Of a DNA stretch of 64,000 bases, positions 31,836 through 41,052 are shown piece by piece (the first letter of the stretch is position 1; each line of letters begins with the position of its first letter). Source of the DNA: Luteibacter flocculans. Lineage in GTDB: Bacteria > Pseudomonadota > Gammaproteobacteria > Xanthomonadales > Rhodanobacteraceae. The translations under genes and the position numbers were made by a program. The DNA lies in contig NZ_CP063231.1 in NCBI RefSeq assembly GCF_023612255.1, positions 3,714,501 to 3,778,500 on the forward strand, read 5' to 3'. Under the pieces are notes generated by a model. That model saw only the letters and a list, made by a program, of their open reading frames with translations. It was not told the origin of the DNA and did not search any database.

Positions 31836-33551
31836 ATGATCGTTGGCATCGACCTTGGCACCACCCATAGCCTCGTCGCGGCGTGGATCGACGGCGCGCC
31901 GCGCCTGATTCCGAACGCCTTGGGCGGCATGCTGACGCCCTCGTGCGTGGGCGTCGACGAGGACGGCAGCATCCTCGTGGGACACGCTGCGCGCGAGCGT
32001 CTGCAGACCCACCCCGATCGCACCACGGCCTTGTTCAAGCGCTACATGGGCAGCACGCGCACCGTGCGTCTGGGCGATCGCGACTTCCGCCCCGAAGAAC
32101 TCTCGGCGCTGGTGCTTCGCTCGCTCAAGGCGGATGCAGAAGCCTTTCTGGGTGCGCCGGTCAAGGAGGCCATCATCACCGTGCCCGCGTATTTCTCGGA
32201 TGCGCAGCGCAAGGCGACACGCGTCGCTGGCGAACTCGCCGGCCTCACCGTGGAGCGCTTGCTCAACGAGCCTACCGCGGCGGCGCTGGCCTACGGCCTG
32301 CACGAGGCGGAGCGCGAGACCCAGTTCCTGGTGTTCGATCTGGGCGGCGGCACCTTCGACGTGTCGATCCTCGAGATGTTCGAGGGCGTGATGGAAGTGC
32401 GCGCCAGCGCGGGCGACAACATGCTCGGCGGCGAGGACTTCACCAGTCTGATCGCGGACCTCGCTTTCGCCAACGGCATTCCCGACGAGGCCCGTAACGA
32501 CGCACTGTTCATGCAGCGGCTTCTGGCGCGCGCTGAAACGGCCAAACGCGACATAGGCGCCAACGGGTCGGCCAGCTTCGAGACCAGCTACGGCAAGCAC
32601 ACTGCCACGGTATCTCTGGACCAGGCCGCGCTGGAGAAGCTCGCACAGCCGCTGCTCAATCGCTTGTGGCGCCCCATCGAACGCGCGCTACGCGACGCGC
32701 GTATCCGCGCGGCGGATCTCGACAACGTCGTGTTGGCCGGCGGCGCGACGCGCATGCCAATCATCCGCGCGCTGGCGACACGCATGTTCGGACGCTTTCC
32801 CGCGGTGGGCCACGACCCGGACCAGGTGGTCGCCCTGGGCGCCGCCGTCCAGGCGGGCCTCAAGATGAAGGATAAGGCCCTCGAAGAAATGGTGATGACC
32901 GACGTGTGCCCCTACACGCTGGGCACCGAGGTCGTGCGACTGCTGGATAACGGCACGCAGGCAGCCGGTTTCTTCGCGCCGGTGATCGAACGCAATTCGG
33001 TGGTGCCGATCAGCCGGGTACAACGTTTCTCGCCCGTGTCGCCGCAACAGAAGCAGATCCGCATCGGCGTCTACCAGGGCGAATCTCGCCTGGTGCGCGA
33101 CAACGTCGCCCTTGGCGAGATCCTGCTGCCGCTGGAGCCTGGTCCTGGCCATGCGGAAGGCGTGGATGTGCGCTTCACCTATGACGTCAACGGCCTGCTC
33201 GAAGTGGAAGTGACGGTGGTCGCTACCGGCGTCAGGCGTCAGTTGGTCATCGAGAGCGGCGAGGCGCACATGTCGCCCGAAGAGATTGCACGCCGCCTCG
33301 CGGCACTTTCCACCTTGAAGATCCACCCGCGCGACACGTTGGAGAACCGCACGCTGCTGGCGCGCGCCGAGCGCCTCTACGAGCAGTTGCTCGGCGGCGT
33401 GCGCGACCAGTTGGGCGAATTCATCCTGCGCTTCGAGCAGGTGCTCGCCACGCAGGATACCCGCCGCATCGCGCGCGACGCCGCGGCCTTCCGGGAGACG
33501 CTGGACACCATCGAGCGCGATTACCGCTTCACCCCGACACCGGTGGAATGA
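31836..33551 (+). CDS. hscC: Hsp70 family chaperone HscC
   Basis: A 571-residue DnaK paralogue. Visible are the ATPase signatures GIDLGTTHS, VFDLGGGTFDVSIL and VVLAGGATRMPIIRAL, and a substrate-binding domain truncated before the full lid, as in HscC (about 560 residues). The ATG at 31836 has AAGGAACGG upstream; the in-frame ATG at 31818 is less likely. It overlaps the following J-like gene by ATGA, which suggests the two act together. Confidence 0.9.
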   Translation: MIVGIDLGTTHSLVAAWIDGAPRLIPNALGGMLTPSCVGVDEDGSILVGHAARERLQTHPDRTTALFKRYMGSTRTVRLGDRDFRPEELSALVLRSLKADAEAFLGAPVKEAIITVPAYFSDAQRKATRVAGELAGLTVERLLNEPTAAALAYGLHEAERETQFLVFDLGGGTFDVSILEMFEGVMEVRASAGDNMLGGEDFTSLIADLAFANGIPDEARNDALFMQRLLARAETAKRDIGANGSASFETSYGKHTATVSLDQAALEKLAQPLLNRLWRPIERALRDARIRAADLDNVVLAGGATRMPIIRALATRMFGRFPAVGHDPDQVVALGAAVQAGLKMKDKALEEMVMTDVCPYTLGTEVVRLLDNGTQAAGFFAPVIERNSVVPISRVQRFSPVSPQQKQIRIGVYQGESRLVRDNVALGEILLPLEPGPGHAEGVDVRFTYDVNGLLEVEVTVVATGVRRQLVIESGEAHMSPEEIARRLAALSTLKIHPRDTLENRTLLARAERLYEQLLGGVRDQLGEFILRFEQVLATQDTRRIARDAAAFRETLDTIERDYRFTPTPVE

Positions 33552-34714
33552 GCATGACCTCGCCCTTCGAAGCGCTCGGCCTTCCGGAGCATGCGGATCT
33601 CGTCGCGGTGCGTCGCGCGTACGCTACGGCATTGCGCCGGATCGATCCGGCCGTCGATCCCGAGGCGTTTGCACAGCTGCGTGACGCCTACGAGACCGCG
33701 CGTCGCGCCTGCGAGTCGGAACAGGTCCCCGAGACGGCGGCCGAGATGGATACGCCTGCCCCACCGAACGAGGCGGTGGAGGAAAAGGCAGCGGAAGCCG
33801 ACGTCGAAACGGCGGCATCGACAAGCGAGGAAGCCCCGCCGCCACGCGTGGACCCGACGGTCACACTGGCGTGGCGTTTCGCGGCGGACGTCGGCGCACG
33901 TCGGCCGGAAGCCATTCCGCATCTGCTTGGCGAGGTACTCGCGGAGCTACGTACGCAATACATCGACGCGCCGGGCGTATTCGAGGAGTACCTGATCGAC
34001 CTGATCGGTCTGCAGCGCATCGGCCACCGTGCTGCCGTGTTCGCCGCGGCGGAGCAACAGTTTCATTGGCACGAGGTTGGGCGTCTCGCCTCGCTGGGTC
34101 AACGCGGCCAATGGATCGAGGTGGTGATGGCGCAGCGCGAAGCCTGGTCGAGCCTGGCGGAGGACAGGCGGCGCGAATGGCTGGCTCTGTTCGAACGCGC
34201 CGAGGCACACATGGATACCTCGCTCGTCCGGCACTGGCCCGAGATCCGCAAGCTCAACGAACGTTTTCCCGGCTGGCTGAGCCTGCACGTCTCGGGCGAA
34301 ACGCTGCAGGCGTGGCGCACCGCATACGAGGCCCAACCCACCGCCACGCGCGACATGTACGAAAAGCTGGCGCCGACAGAGCAGGCCTACCTGCCCGCCC
34401 ATCTCGCGGCGGCGAGAGAGAAGGCCAACAGCCGGCGTTCGTCCCGCGCGGTCGCGTTCTTCCTGCTCGCTATCTTCGTCGGCATTGTGCACCTCATCGG
34501 CAACCTCCACTCCTCCGGCTACTCGCTGGCGTTGCCTACATCGCCGCCTCTGCCGGATACGCCTCGCCAGTGCGCGGAGCTCTATGCCGCACTGGATCGA
34601 CCGGATGCCTTCGCCGCCAAGTCCGACGAGGAGGTCGGCCTGCTCAAGAGCCGCGCCGACGCGTGCGCCCGGCGAGGCCACTGGCACGCGCCGACAGCGG
34701 CCGGGACGCCCTGA
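33548..34714 (+). CDS. J-domain-like membrane protein lacking HPD
   Basis: A 388-residue protein whose N terminus (PFEALGLPEHADLVAVRRAYATALRRIDPAVDPEAF...) has the helix II/III pattern of a J domain but RIDPAVDP where HPDK would stand. A Glu/Ala-rich linker follows (about 55-100), then a helical region, one membrane helix (about 298-318) and a short tail. It resembles the DjlB/DjlC-type partners of HscC in E. coli. Start at 33548 overlaps the hscC stop; a second ATG two codons later is possible. Confidence 0.8.
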   Translation: MSMTSPFEALGLPEHADLVAVRRAYATALRRIDPAVDPEAFAQLRDAYETARRACESEQVPETAAEMDTPAPPNEAVEEKAAEADVETAASTSEEAPPPRVDPTVTLAWRFAADVGARRPEAIPHLLGEVLAELRTQYIDAPGVFEEYLIDLIGLQRIGHRAAVFAAAEQQFHWHEVGRLASLGQRGQWIEVVMAQREAWSSLAEDRRREWLALFERAEAHMDTSLVRHWPEIRKLNERFPGWLSLHVSGETLQAWRTAYEAQPTATRDMYEKLAPTEQAYLPAHLAAAREKANSRRSSRAVAFFLLAIFVGIVHLIGNLHSSGYSLALPTSPPLPDTPRQCAELYAALDRPDAFAAKSDEEVGLLKSRADACARRGHWHAPTAAGTP

Positions 34715-34721
34715 GCCATCG

Positions 34722-35978
34722 CTAAGGCGAGAGGCGCGGCACGCCGTGCTGGTCGCGTTCTTCCACCGCAGTAACGCGGGTATCGATGCGACGGCTGCGC
34801 AGCTCTTCCGGCAGGGGCTCGGCGGCGTTGCCGTTGGCGACGCTCAGTGCGTTGCGATAGCAGCGCTGAGCAAGTTCCAGATGGCCTTCGGCGGCGTTGA
34901 CGTCGCCAAGCGCTTCCCATGCATCGGCCATCGGCGCAATTGCCAGCGCGCGTTCCAGATACGGGCGAGCCTTGCCCCATAGCTTCACGCGCACGCACAT
35001 GCGAGCGACGGCGGTAAGCAGCACCGGATCGTTGGGATGCGTGTCGAGCCAGGCTTCCGCACGACGCAGGCGCTGGTCGATGTCTTCCACCCCCATGCTG
35101 CCGTAGGTGGCGACGAGCGGAGGGGACCACTCGCGACGCAGCGCGGATTCGATTTCGTCCATCGCCGCCATGGTCTGCCCGTAACGCGCGGCTTGCCGGG
35201 CGTACGCATCGATGGCGACCGAAAGGCGGCGCTGACCTTTAGGCAACTGCGACCACAACGTGGCGAGCGACGCGCCATCGGGAGCGCTGCTCACGTACGC
35301 CGTGACGACACGGGATTCGATGTCGGCATAGGCGCGCGCACCCAGTTCGCCACTCTTCTGCAGCGGTTCGAGCGCACGCAAGGCACTGCGCGGATCGTTC
35401 GAGGCCAGCGAGGCCTCAGCGAATTCGAGCCAGCCTGCCGGTGTGAGCGAGCCGGTTCCCGCTTCCGGCGCCAGCAGGGCAGCGGCTTCACTGGCACGGC
35501 CGCTGCGGCGAAGCAGGCGGGCGCGAAGAATCCGCGCGGCGTGCGGCGTTTCCTGCGCTGCCTGGTCAAGGGTTTCCAGTGCGCGCGTGGTGTCTTCGCG
35601 CCGCTCAGCCGCCTCGGCGGCAGCGAGCAACGCGGGTCCACGCAACGTCGGGTACCGGGCGGCGCGTTGCAGGTCGCGCTCGGCGCTGCCGAGACGGCCT
35701 TCCACGAGCGCAACGAGCCCGTCGGCAAGGCGACGACGGCTCTGCCGACGATGACGGCGCGTCATGGCGCCGAAGGGCCAACGGATCAGCGCAACCACGG
35801 CGGCGATAGCGGCCCACGCCACGACCAGCAGCACGACGGCCGTAACCACCGTCATCTGCACGTTCGTGCCGCGCAACCGGATAAGCACGTAGCCCGGATC
35901 TTCCGCGACCCAGTGCCACGCGAACGCGGCGATCACGGCGACCAGGATGAGACCGACGATCCAACGCCACGGCTTCAT
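34722..35978 (-). CDS. hemY: HemY-type TPR membrane protein
   Basis: A 418-residue inner-membrane protein with two N-terminal helices (about 5-25 and 40-65) followed by tetratricopeptide-like helical pairs, the HemY_N plus TPR layout. It is linked to late haem biosynthesis by gene order in proteobacteria, though it is not the protoporphyrinogen oxidase also called HemY in Gram-positives. It overlaps hemX by 4 nt. Confidence 0.92.
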   Translation of the reverse strand: MKPWRWIVGLILVAVIAAFAWHWVAEDPGYVLIRLRGTNVQMTVVTAVVLLVVAWAAIAAVVALIRWPFGAMTRRHRRQSRRRLADGLVALVEGRLGSAERDLQRAARYPTLRGPALLAAAEAAERREDTTRALETLDQAAQETPHAARILRARLLRRSGRASEAAALLAPEAGTGSLTPAGWLEFAEASLASNDPRSALRALEPLQKSGELGARAYADIESRVVTAYVSSAPDGASLATLWSQLPKGQRRLSVAIDAYARQAARYGQTMAAMDEIESALRREWSPPLVATYGSMGVEDIDQRLRRAEAWLDTHPNDPVLLTAVARMCVRVKLWGKARPYLERALAIAPMADAWEALGDVNAAEGHLELAQRCYRNALSVANGNAAEPLPEELRSRRIDTRVTAVEERDQHGVPRLSP

Positions 35979-37150
35979 GGACGAGCCTCGGGCGTCGCGC
36001 CGGTGCTGGACGCCGCCGCGGGGGCTGCCGACGACGCAGAGGACGCCGGTGTACCCACGGCCGTGCCGCTATGCAAGGCATGCACAGAACGCAGATTGCG
36101 CAGTTCGGACAGCGCGCCGCCAAGTGCAGGCTTGGCACCCTTGGCTCGGGTCGCGAGCAAGGCGGCAATGCGCGAACGCGCGGCCTGTACGTCGGAGGAC
36201 GACGTATCGAAACGCGCGGCAAGCGATGCGTCCACACGCTTCAACGCGCGCTCGCGCGCCTCGTCGTCGTAGGCGAGCACCGCTGCTTCGGCTTGCGCCA
36301 CATCGAGCGCGGCCAGTTCCCGCGCGATCCGCGCGTCGGCAAGGCCGCCCGGCGTACCGTCGTCGTGGCTGACTCGAACGATGCTGCCGAGCGCGGCGCC
36401 GGCACGCTGCCAGAAGCCCGGCTGAGCGGTTTCTTCGGTCGCCGCGTCATCGCGCTTCAACGGCAGGCCCGGGATCTGGGCGCGGAGGTCGGCAAGCGTG
36501 GCGAGATCGGTGGCGCGGGCCGTCGGCGCGACAGCCGCCAGGGCCTCGCGCTCGGCCGCCACGTCCTGGCGAACGGCGGCAAACGCACTGTCGTTCACCG
36601 CCGCCAGCGCCTTGTCGGCAAGCTCATAGGCAGCGAGTGCGCCACTGGCGTCGTTGAACAGGGCAAAGCGCTCCTTGCCCATCCGCAGCAGCGATTCGGC
36701 TTCGTCGAGCAGCATCGCGTCGTGGCCGGTCAGGCTGCGCTCCGACAGATTCGCCACGGCATCCTCGAGGTTGCGCGCGCGCTCGGACACGCCGAGCACT
36801 TCCTCGCGCACCGAGCGATTCACGGCGTCGGCATCGCCGAGGCGGCGCCGCAGGTTCGCGTTCTCGTCGCGCATGCCATTGACGGTGGCCTGCAGCGTGT
36901 CCACCTGGCCGCGCAGGCCATTGGCCGCACCGAGGTCCTGGCGCATGTTCCAGACGGTCCAGCCGGTGTACCCAGCCGCACCCAGGGCGGCCAGCGACAG
37001 CAGGATGGCGATCGCCAGGGCGCCACCGTTGCCTCGCGGAGGGCGAGTCGTCGGCGGGCGCTGCGGGTTGGCTGGCGTGGGCGCGGCGGCCGGGGCCGGC
37101 GTCGCCGGAGCGGAATCGGTCGTTGGGGTCTCGGTCGTCATGAGCGGCAT
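35975..37150 (-). CDS. hemX: HemX-type membrane protein
   Basis: A 391-residue protein with a Pro/Ala/Thr-rich cytoplasmic N terminus (1-45), one membrane helix (about 47-67), a coiled-coil heptad region (about 72-130) and a helical periplasmic domain. This is the HemX layout; the biochemical role is unsettled. Starts at 37150 and 37141 are both possible and neither has a strong ribosome-binding site. It lies between hemD and hemY on one strand. Confidence 0.9.
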   Translation of the reverse strand: MPLMTTETPTTDSAPATPAPAAAPTPANPQRPPTTRPPRGNGGALAIAILLSLAALGAAGYTGWTVWNMRQDLGAANGLRGQVDTLQATVNGMRDENANLRRRLGDADAVNRSVREEVLGVSERARNLEDAVANLSERSLTGHDAMLLDEAESLLRMGKERFALFNDASGALAAYELADKALAAVNDSAFAAVRQDVAAEREALAAVAPTARATDLATLADLRAQIPGLPLKRDDAATEETAQPGFWQRAGAALGSIVRVSHDDGTPGGLADARIARELAALDVAQAEAAVLAYDDEARERALKRVDASLAARFDTSSSDVQAARSRIAALLATRAKGAKPALGGALSELRNLRSVHALHSGTAVGTPASSASSAAPAAASSTGATPEARP

Positions 37151-37198
37151 GCTAACAGGCCATACGCGAACGCATGGCGTATTAGCGTTGCAAGCTGG

Positions 37199-38026
37199 TC
37201 AACGCGAGGTAAACGAGAGCGCGGAAGCCGCCCTCAGCAGGTCCGACGGGAGGGCCGATGTCGCCACCGCCACACGCCGAAACCCCGCCTCGACGGCGAT
37301 GTCGCGCAAACGCTCGCTGCTGACCACCGCCACGGCCTGAACGAGCTTGCGCCAGGCCGGAGCGACCAAGGCGCGGCGTAGGTGTTCGAGTGCCTCGGCG
37401 CTGGAAATCAGCACCGCCGACCGCCGCCCCAGCTTGAGCAGTGGATCGATGTGGCGCCGGTCGATCCGTGGGGCGACGCGGTGATACACATGAATCTCTT
37501 CGAGCGATGCGCCGCGCAGGGCAAGCTGCTCGCGCAGCAGCCCTCGCCCGCCCGGCGCCCCGACGAGAGCCACGCGCTTGCCCTGCAGATCCGCCAGTTC
37601 CGGCAGGCCGAGCACCCCCTCGCTGTTCTGCGACGACTCCGGAAAGTGCGCGTCGGGAACGTTGGCCGTGCGCAGGGCGCGGGCCGTTCCCCGGCCGACG
37701 GCGATCACGGCGGCGCGGGTCGCCAGCGGCAGGACGTCCGCGGCAAAGCGCACGGCGGCGGGGCTGGTGAAGATGACGATGTCGCCATCGAGGGCGCGAC
37801 GCAGCGCGACGCCTACGGCCGAGGCGTCCTCCGTCGCGCGGAGCGAAAGACCCGGCACGCTGATCGGAATGCCGCCGAGCTTGCGGACGCGCCGCGCCAG
37901 CGGCCCGGCGGTGCCGGCGGGGCGGGTGATGACAACCGAAACGTTACGAAGGGGAAGGGAGCGAGACACTTCAAGGCATCCTGCGAGTGACGGTGCAGCA
38001 TAGGAACCCCGCGTCGTCGCCACCAA
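37199..38026 (-). CDS. hemD: Uroporphyrinogen-III synthase
   Basis: Closes hydroxymethylbilane to uroporphyrinogen III in tetrapyrrole synthesis. The protein has the two-lobed HemD pattern, with VVITRPAGTAGPLARRVRKLGG near the N terminus, FTSPAAVRF in the first half and the LISSAEAL segment in the second. Residue conservation is low in this family, so gene order with hemX and hemY supports the call. The ATG at 38026 gives 275 residues; GTG at 37969 would give 256, nearer the family mean. hemC is not adjacent. Confidence 0.88.
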   Translation of the reverse strand: MVATTRGSYAAPSLAGCLEVSRSLPLRNVSVVITRPAGTAGPLARRVRKLGGIPISVPGLSLRATEDASAVGVALRRALDGDIVIFTSPAAVRFAADVLPLATRAAVIAVGRGTARALRTANVPDAHFPESSQNSEGVLGLPELADLQGKRVALVGAPGGRGLLREQLALRGASLEEIHVYHRVAPRIDRRHIDPLLKLGRRSAVLISSAEALEHLRRALVAPAWRKLVQAVAVVSSERLRDIAVEAGFRRVAVATSALPSDLLRAASALSFTSR

Positions 38027-38091
38027 TGCCGAAGGTTGGGACAGCCATACGGATGCGAACGGGCGTATCGCGCCCTTAGACTTCGCCGCTT

Positions 38092-38553
38092 ATGACCACG
38101 ATTCACGCCCTGGCCGACCTCGAGCGGTTCATCCTCGACGGTATTCCCCTCGCCCGCGCCATGGACCTGCGCATCGCCGACTTCGACGGCGACCGCCTCA
38201 CCATGACCGCGCCGCTGTCGCCCAACATCAACGACAAGGGCTGCGCGTTCGGCGGCAGCCTCGCCAGCCTGATGACGCTCGCTTGCTGGGCCCTGGTGGA
38301 GGCGCGGCTGCGCCTGCGCGGCGACGATTGCGACGTGTTCGTCGCCGATTCCACCGTGCGCTATCTCGCGCCGGTCTGGGACGATCTTCGCGCGGAGGCC
38401 ACGCTCGCCCCGGGCGCCGACTGGCAACCGTTTTTCGCGACGCTGGACGCGCGCGGCAAGGCCCGCGGCGACTTCGCCTGCGTCGTGCCCGGCCCCGACG
38501 GCAAGCCGCTGGCGAGCCTGGATGCGCGCTTCGTCGCGAAACGCCGGGCATAA
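38092..38553 (+). CDS. YiiD C-terminal-type hotdog thioesterase
   Basis: A 153-residue single-domain protein of the hotdog fold. The PLSPNINDKGCAFGGSLASL stretch (about residues 42-61), with its long helix, marks the YiiD_C-type putative thioesterase family. The substrate acyl group is unknown. It is divergent from hemD. Confidence 0.82.
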   Translation: MTTIHALADLERFILDGIPLARAMDLRIADFDGDRLTMTAPLSPNINDKGCAFGGSLASLMTLACWALVEARLRLRGDDCDVFVADSTVRYLAPVWDDLRAEATLAPGADWQPFFATLDARGKARGDFACVVPGPDGKPLASLDARFVAKRRA

Positions 38554-38582
38554 TGCCGCCCGACACCCCTAGAGGAGCCGCC

Positions 38583-38996
38583 ATGCGCCCGCTCGCCCTG
38601 CCCGCCCTTGCTCTTGCCTTCGCCGCCCTCGTGGGATGCGCCACCGACAAGCGCAACGAGGCGCTCAACCGGACGCTGATGAACTACGCCGGTGCCATCC
38701 GCTGGGGCGACTTCACCAGCGCCCAGTCCTTCATCGACAAGGACTACCTCGCGGAGCATCCGATCAGCTCGGTCGAACAGGGTCGCCTGCAGCAGCTGCG
38801 CGTGACCGGCTACGACGAAGGCGGCGGCCCGCGGCCGGACGGCGAGGACGACGTGATCCAGATCGTGCAGATCAACGTGGTGAACATCAACACGCAGGCC
38901 GAGCGCAGCGTGATCGACCGTCAGCGCTGGCACTACGACCGCGAGAAAGGCAAGTGGACCCTGATGACCGGCCTGCCGGACTTCTCGCCGCACTAA
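38583..38996 (+). CDS. Small predicted outer-membrane lipoprotein
   Basis: A 137-residue protein with a lipoprotein signal peptide ending LVGC (lipid-modified Cys19). The mature part has no recognised domain name; it is a compact alpha/beta sequence with a QIVQINVVNINTQAE strand, and may be NTF2-like. AGAGGAG precedes the ATG at 38583. Its 29-nt spacing after the thioesterase suggests co-transcription. Conserved in relatives by impression only. Confidence 0.78.
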   Translation: MRPLALPALALAFAALVGCATDKRNEALNRTLMNYAGAIRWGDFTSAQSFIDKDYLAEHPISSVEQGRLQQLRVTGYDEGGGPRPDGEDDVIQIVQINVVNINTQAERSVIDRQRWHYDREKGKWTLMTGLPDFSPH

Positions 38997-39041
38997 GTCT
39001 ATATAATTAGCCGTTTATCCCTTTGGGACGCGGAAGATCCG

Positions 39042-39488
39042 ATGAACGACGTCATGCAGAAGCTGCCCGCCTTCGCGAGCAACCACACCGCGCTGGTCGC
39101 GGCGTTCGTGGTGATCCTCATCGCGCTGATCGCGGGCGAGGTGGGCCGTCTGTTGCGCAAGTGGAAGCCGCTCACGCCGGCCGGCCTCACCCAGCTCATC
39201 AACCGCGACACGCCGCTCATCATCGACCTCTCCGCCAGCGCGGATTATGAGAAGGCGCACGTGCCGGGCGCCAAGAACGTGGCGATGAGCCAGTTCGACC
39301 CGGAGACGCAGAAAGACCTCTCCAAGGCGAAGGACCTGCCCGTGGTACTGGTCGACAAGGACGGCCGCGGCGTCGGCAAGGCAGCCAACCGCCTCATCAA
39401 GGCCGGCTTCACCAAGGTCTTCGTGCTCGATGGCGGCACCTACGCCTGGCAGACCGCTCAGTTGCCCGTGGCGAAGGGCAAGAAGTAA
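39042..39488 (+). CDS. Membrane-anchored rhodanese-like protein without catalytic Cys
   Basis: A 148-residue protein with an N-terminal membrane helix (about 16-34) and a rhodanese fold (about 48-142), the YibN layout. At the active-site loop the sequence reads VVLVDKDGRGVGKA, with Asp105 where the sulfur-carrying cysteine normally sits, and the whole protein has no cysteine. It is therefore unlikely to be a sulfurtransferase; a binding or scaffold role is possible. Confidence 0.85.
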   Translation: MNDVMQKLPAFASNHTALVAAFVVILIALIAGEVGRLLRKWKPLTPAGLTQLINRDTPLIIDLSASADYEKAHVPGAKNVAMSQFDPETQKDLSKAKDLPVVLVDKDGRGVGKAANRLIKAGFTKVFVLDGGTYAWQTAQLPVAKGKK

Positions 39489-39495
39489 CGCCGAC

Positions 39496-40551
39496 TCAGA
39501 GGCCGTGAATGCCGGCCCGGCCGCGCAGGATCGCGGCCAGTACGTCGGGCGCCACGTCGAACGAATCGAAGTAGAGCCGATCCTCCGGCAACCCCGCCGC
39601 GACGAAGCGTTCGCGCCCCGCGGCGATCATCGCCGGGGGGCCGCTCATGTAGAGATCGAATCCGGACAGATCCGGATAGTCCGCCAGCACGGCCTCGTGG
39701 ACCAGACCTTCGCGCAGGCCGCTGTCGCGCGCGGCTTCGGGGTCCGACAGCACCGGTACGAAGTCGATCCACGCGCTTTCTTCGGTCCAGCGCCGCGCGA
39801 GGTGGATGAGGTAGAGGTCGGCCACGTTCCGCGCGCCCCAGTACACGTGCATCGGACGCCGGGTGCCCAAGGCGATGAAGTGCTCGACGATCGCCTTGAC
39901 CGGGGCGAAGCCCGTGCCCCCGGCAACGAAGAGCATCGGTCGCTCGGAATCCTCACGCGGCACGAACGTGCCCAGCGGCGCCTCGATGGTCAGGCGATCG
40001 CCCACGTGCAGCGACTCGTACACCCATGAAGTGAAGCCGCCGCCCGGCACGTGGCGCACGTGCAGCTCGATGCGGCCGTCTGGCCGCGGGCCGCTGGCGA
40101 TGGAGAACGGCCGGTGCCGGCCGTCGTCGAGGATCACGTCGAGGTATTGCCCGGGGAGCCAGTTCAGGCGATCCCCTGCCAACGGCCGCAGCCACACGCC
40201 GACGACGTCCGGCGCCAGAGCGCGGCGCTCCACGACTTCGGTCTCCACGCGGCGGTGCGGGATGTCTTCCACCGAGGCGATCTCGCGCGCCTGGATGGCG
40301 ATGTCTCCGCAGGGCACGGCCTGGCAAAGCAGGATGGCGTGGTGCGCGCGCGCCGAGGCCGAGAGCGCGACGGGCGGGTTACGCGGATAGCTGCACTCGC
40401 CTTCTACAAGCGTGGCCTTGCAACTGCCGCAGACGCCGCCGCGGCATGAATACGGCAGGGCGATGCCCGCACGCTGGGCGGCTTCGAGCACGGTCTCGTC
40501 GGCGGCTGCGTCGAATCGCTTGCCGGACGCTGTCAGGGTTACGGTGGGCAC
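39496..40551 (-). CDS. 2Fe-2S ferredoxin/FAD/NAD(P) oxidoreductase
   Basis: A 351-residue reductase with an N-terminal plant-type ferredoxin domain (CRGGVCGSCKATL, distal CQ about residue 75), an FAD-binding domain (RPFSIAS, about 165-171) and an NAD-binding domain (VAGGTGFAPVKAI; MSGPPAMI). This is the layout of CDP-6-deoxy-delta-3,4-glucoseen reductase-like and phenol hydroxylase-type reductases; the partner oxygenase is not nearby. GTG at 40551 is the best start because no in-frame ATG fits. It ends 8 nt after the rhodanese-like gene, tail to tail. Confidence 0.88.
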   Translation of the reverse strand: MPTVTLTASGKRFDAAADETVLEAAQRAGIALPYSCRGGVCGSCKATLVEGECSYPRNPPVALSASARAHHAILLCQAVPCGDIAIQAREIASVEDIPHRRVETEVVERRALAPDVVGVWLRPLAGDRLNWLPGQYLDVILDDGRHRPFSIASGPRPDGRIELHVRHVPGGGFTSWVYESLHVGDRLTIEAPLGTFVPREDSERPMLFVAGGTGFAPVKAIVEHFIALGTRRPMHVYWGARNVADLYLIHLARRWTEESAWIDFVPVLSDPEAARDSGLREGLVHEAVLADYPDLSGFDLYMSGPPAMIAAGRERFVAAGLPEDRLYFDSFDVAPDVLAAILRGRAGIHGL

Positions 40552-40599
40552 CGGCCCATTGTAGGACAATGGCGGCTTGTCCCACAGGAAAGGCGCGGC

Positions 40600-41052
40600 A
40601 TGGCGATCTGGAAGCAACCCACCGACCTCGACCGGATCAATGGTTGGAGCCGCGGCACGATGATGGAAACGCTCGGCATCCACTTCATCGGCATCGGCGA
40701 CGACTGGCTGCGCGGCACGATGCCCGTCGACCACCGCACGCAGCAGCCGTTCGGCCTGCTCCACGGCGGCGCCTCGGTGGTGCTGGCAGAAACGCTGGGC
40801 AGCACCGCCTCGCTGCTGACGCTCGACGTGGACAAGCAGGTAGCCGTGGGCCTCGACATCAACGCCAACCATGTCCGCGGCGTGCGCGAAGGTGTCGTGA
40901 CCGGCACGGCCAAGGCGCTGCATCTCGGTCGCACGACGCAGGTGTGGGAAATCCGCATCGAAGAGGAAACCGGCAAGCTGGTGTGTCTTTCCCGCCTGAC
41001 CATGGCCGTGATTGCGTCACCGGGCGGCGCGCCGGGGAACCTGCGCGCGTGA
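40600..41052 (+). CDS. YdiI/PaaI-type acyl-CoA thioesterase
   Basis: A 150-residue hotdog-fold thioesterase. The LLHGGASVVLAETLGS helix (about residues 51-66), with its catalytic Glu, and the following GLDINANHVRG strand fit the YdiI/MenI branch. Its acyl substrate is unknown. Its stop overlaps the GTG of srkA (GTGA). Confidence 0.88.
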   Translation: MAIWKQPTDLDRINGWSRGTMMETLGIHFIGIGDDWLRGTMPVDHRTQQPFGLLHGGASVVLAETLGSTASLLTLDVDKQVAVGLDINANHVRGVREGVVTGTAKALHLGRTTQVWEIRIEEETGKLVCLSRLTMAVIASPGGAPGNLRA

